A stretch of DNA of 7,904 bases, taken from contig CANQHY010000054.1 of NCBI GenBank assembly GCA_947623975.1, positions 1 through 7,904 of the forward strand, written 5' to 3'. The number at the start of each line of letters is the position of its first letter. Positions within the stretch are counted from its first letter, which is position 1. The notes below the pieces were generated by a model. It ran no database searches and was not told where the DNA came from. It saw nothing but the letters and a program-made list of their open reading frames with translations. This document shows positions 6,760 to 7,904 of this stretch, piece after piece. The position numbers and the translations under genes were made by a program. The DNA is from an uncultured Bacilli bacterium (GTDB lineage: Bacteria > Bacillota_I > Bacilli_A > RF39 > UBA660).

Positions 6760-6767
6760 TGAATAAA
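6752..6767. promoter_or_regulatory. Perfect 16-bp palindrome, operator candidate
   Basis: TTTATTCATGAATAAA is its own reverse complement. It sits in the 108-base region between the divergent DUF378 and lipoprotein genes and overlaps the candidate -35 boxes of both. A dimeric regulator bound here could control both genes. No regulator gene lies in the window. Confidence 0.4.
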
Positions 6768-6788
6768 CTTTTTTTAAATCAATATAAT
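6760..6788 (+). promoter_or_regulatory. Candidate promoter of the lipoprotein gene
   Basis: A consensus -10, TATAAT, lies at 6783-6788. The hexamer 17 nt upstream, TGAATA (6760-6765), is a weak sigma-A -35. It resembles the -35 class used by late sporulation sigma factors, but the -10 here is sigma-A-like, so I do not press that reading. The leader to the ATG at 6818 would be about 23 nt. Confidence 0.45.
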
Positions 6789-6817
6789 TAATTGAAAACA
6801 GAAATATGGGGTGGAAA

Positions 6818-7819
6818 ATGAAAAAAAATTTTTTAATTGTTTTTTTAACAGCTATCTTTATCTTTACCGGATGTTCTAAAGATGGCAAGTCTACCATTGT
6901 TGATAGACTTGAGAAGAAAATAAATTCTATGGATGCTTACCAAGTAAGTGGAGTTTTATCGATTACCAATAATGAAGACACTTATAATTATGATGTTACA
7001 GCATCTTATCAAAAAGAAGATAATTACAGAGTTAGTTTAGTGAATAAGTCTAATAATCATGAACAAATAATCTTAAAAAGTAATAATGAGGTATATGTAA
7101 TAACGCCTGCTTTAAATAAAAGTTTTAAATTTCAAAGTAGTTGGCCAGATAATAATTCACAAATATATATTTTGAAATCCATTATAAATGATATAAAGAA
7201 AGATACTGAAAAAACGATAGATGAGGTTGATTCATCTTACATCATAACAACTGCTGTAAATTATCCTAATAATATTGGTCTTGTAAAACAAAAAGTCTAT
7301 GTAGATAAAGATGCCAATATAACTAAAATAGAGGTTTTAAATGATTCAGGTATTGTCGAAATGATAATGACTTTTAGTAATATCGACGATAATCCCACTT
7401 TTGCCTCTGATTATTTTGAGCTAAATAGCATAATTTCTGATATAGATACGGAGGATAAGACTGATGATGAGGTTAGCAAAATAGAAGATATTATATATCC
7501 TTTATACATTCCCATTGGTACAGTTTTAACATCGCAAGAGAAAGTTGCAAAAGATGACGGCGAGAGAATAATATTGACATTTGATGGAGAAAAACCATTC
7601 TTATTGGTAGAAGAGACATCCAGCATTGAAAGTGAATTTTCGATAATACCAGTATTTGGTGAACCAGAATTTTTAAATGATACTTTAGGTGCTATTACGG
7701 ATAACTCTGTAAGTTGGTCAAGTAACGGAATTGATTATTATATAGTATCTGATGTTATGGGGAAAACTGAACTTATTGAGATTGCAAATTCGATAAGTAC
7801 GATACCAATTATGAAATAG
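6818..7819 (+). CDS. YdcC/GerS-like lipoprotein (LolA-like fold, DUF4367-like C-terminus)
   Basis: This is a predicted 333-aa lipoprotein held on the outer face of the membrane. MKKNFLIVFLTAIFIFTGC gives an 18-residue signal peptide and lipidated Cys19. The lipobox FTGC has Phe where Leu is usual. Residues 25-203 have the alternating beta pattern of LolA-like proteins, including the stretch TPALNKSFKFQSSWP (96-110) that I associate with the Bacillus YdcC group, annotated as sporulation-related and relatives of clostridial GerS. An acidic linker (203-223) leads to a second domain (224-333) ending in SNGIDYYIVSDV and ELIEIANSI, resembling DUF4367. I chose the ATG at 6818 over the in-frame ATG at 6806. 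The GGGGTGG site (6808-6814) fits the later start, and the earlier one would place Trp-Lys before the signal peptide. The ligand is unknown. Confidence 0.85.
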   Translation: MKKNFLIVFLTAIFIFTGCSKDGKSTIVDRLEKKINSMDAYQVSGVLSITNNEDTYNYDVTASYQKEDNYRVSLVNKSNNHEQIILKSNNEVYVITPALNKSFKFQSSWPDNNSQIYILKSIINDIKKDTEKTIDEVDSSYIITTAVNYPNNIGLVKQKVYVDKDANITKIEVLNDSGIVEMIMTFSNIDDNPTFASDYFELNSIISDIDTEDKTDDEVSKIEDIIYPLYIPIGTVLTSQEKVAKDDGERIILTFDGEKPFLLVEETSSIESEFSIIPVFGEPEFLNDTLGAITDNSVSWSSNGIDYYIVSDVMGKTELIEIANSISTIPIMK

Positions 7820-7904
7820 ACACTGATAAGGTTCAATGTCAAGTAGTGTTGGTTAAACCAAAAACTAATGATAAATGAACTATATAGGGAACTAAAAATT
7901 TTAG
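7820..7904. other. Right-edge intergenic tail, no convincing gene or terminator
   Basis: No U-tract hairpin follows the lipoprotein stop codon, so transcription may continue beyond the window. From 7868 an ATG is open to the end (12 codons, beginning MINELYREL). It has no ribosome binding site and cannot be judged from so little sequence. Confidence 0.5.
7844..7867. repeat. Inverted repeat after the lipoprotein gene
   Basis: TTGGTT and AACCAA (7849-7861) flank a single A. TAGT (7844-7847) and ACTA (7864-7867) extend the pairing across small bulges. No run of T follows, so it is not a standard terminator. It could be an operator or a hairpin in the leader of a downstream gene. Confidence 0.35.

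Noticed and set aside
6806..6817. Earlier in-frame start for the lipoprotein (adds MGWK)
   Set aside because: The G-rich ribosome binding site lies between the two ATGs, so it can serve only the second. The second also gives a normal signal peptide with Cys at 19.
7411..7626. Minus-strand open frame of 71 codons under the lipoprotein gene
   Set aside because: It is a Ser/Val/Leu-rich reverse complement of a supported coding region, with no independent evidence.
235..7819. Mycoplasma-type code with TGA as Trp
   Set aside because: Genes are intact under the standard code and the Trp codons checked are TGG. The absence of TGA stops among eight genes fits low GC and few genes.
7868..7904. Start of a possible next gene (MINELYREL...), open to the right edge
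   Set aside because: It has twelve codons, no ribosome binding site and no recognisable family, so it is not enough to call a gene.
1..7904. CRISPR array, tRNA or rRNA, transposase, defence or phage genes
   Set aside because: I saw no regularly spaced repeats, no tRNA-like cloverleaf and no protein with such motifs. The non-coding gaps are all under 240 bases.

Overview
The window comes from a low-GC, single-membrane Gram-positive bacterium (Bacillota, or a wall-bearing or Mollicutes-adjacent Bacilli lineage). The reasons are: strong AGGAGG-type ribosome binding sites, a cdaA-cdaR pair, a DUF378 protein and a lipoprotein of the LolA-like type found in spore-formers. The code is standard: Trp is TGG in the genes checked, and no TGA lies inside any called gene. 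All eight complete genes stop with TAA or TAG. I cannot name a genus.

Layout. (1) 1-234 is non-coding. It has an inverted repeat at the left edge and a strong hairpin terminator at 99-130. (2) 235-3627, minus strand, is a tight three-gene surface-polysaccharide operon. Its order of transcription is a GT2 glycosyltransferase (3627-2770), a GT4 glycosyltransferase (2767-1694) and an O-antigen ligase/polymerase-like membrane protein (1674-235). Its promoter is at about 3704-3730 and the 99-130 hairpin ends it. (3) 3628-3823 is a divergent promoter region with back-to-back sigma-A-like promoters and a palindrome at the start of the leftward transcript. (4) 3824-6458, plus strand, is an uncharacterised single-pass membrane protein (148 aa), then cdaA (diadenylate cyclase), then cdaR (YbbR-domain regulator). 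The last two genes overlap by 17 nt. A bidirectional terminator at 6464-6501 ends the operon, so the usual third gene, glmM, does not follow. (5) 6503-6709, minus strand, is a DUF378 membrane protein. (6) 6710-6817 is a second divergent promoter region, with a perfect 16-bp palindrome that could cover both -35 boxes. (7) 6818-7819, plus strand, is a YdcC/GerS-like lipoprotein. (8) 7820-7904 is a non-coding tail with an inverted repeat and no convincing gene.

How the genes work together. CdaA makes c-di-AMP at the membrane and CdaR modulates it from outside. The 148-aa protein is probably co-transcribed with them, so it is a candidate extra component. The polysaccharide operon points away from the cda operon and looks more AT-rich. 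It lacks a flippase, a chain-length regulator and an initiating phosphoglycosyltransferase, so it must rely on genes elsewhere. The most interesting leads are the unknown gene at the head of the cda operon, the missing glmM, the DGG variant of the CdaA active-site motif, the long cytoplasmic extension of CdaR, and the two palindromes in the divergent promoter regions.
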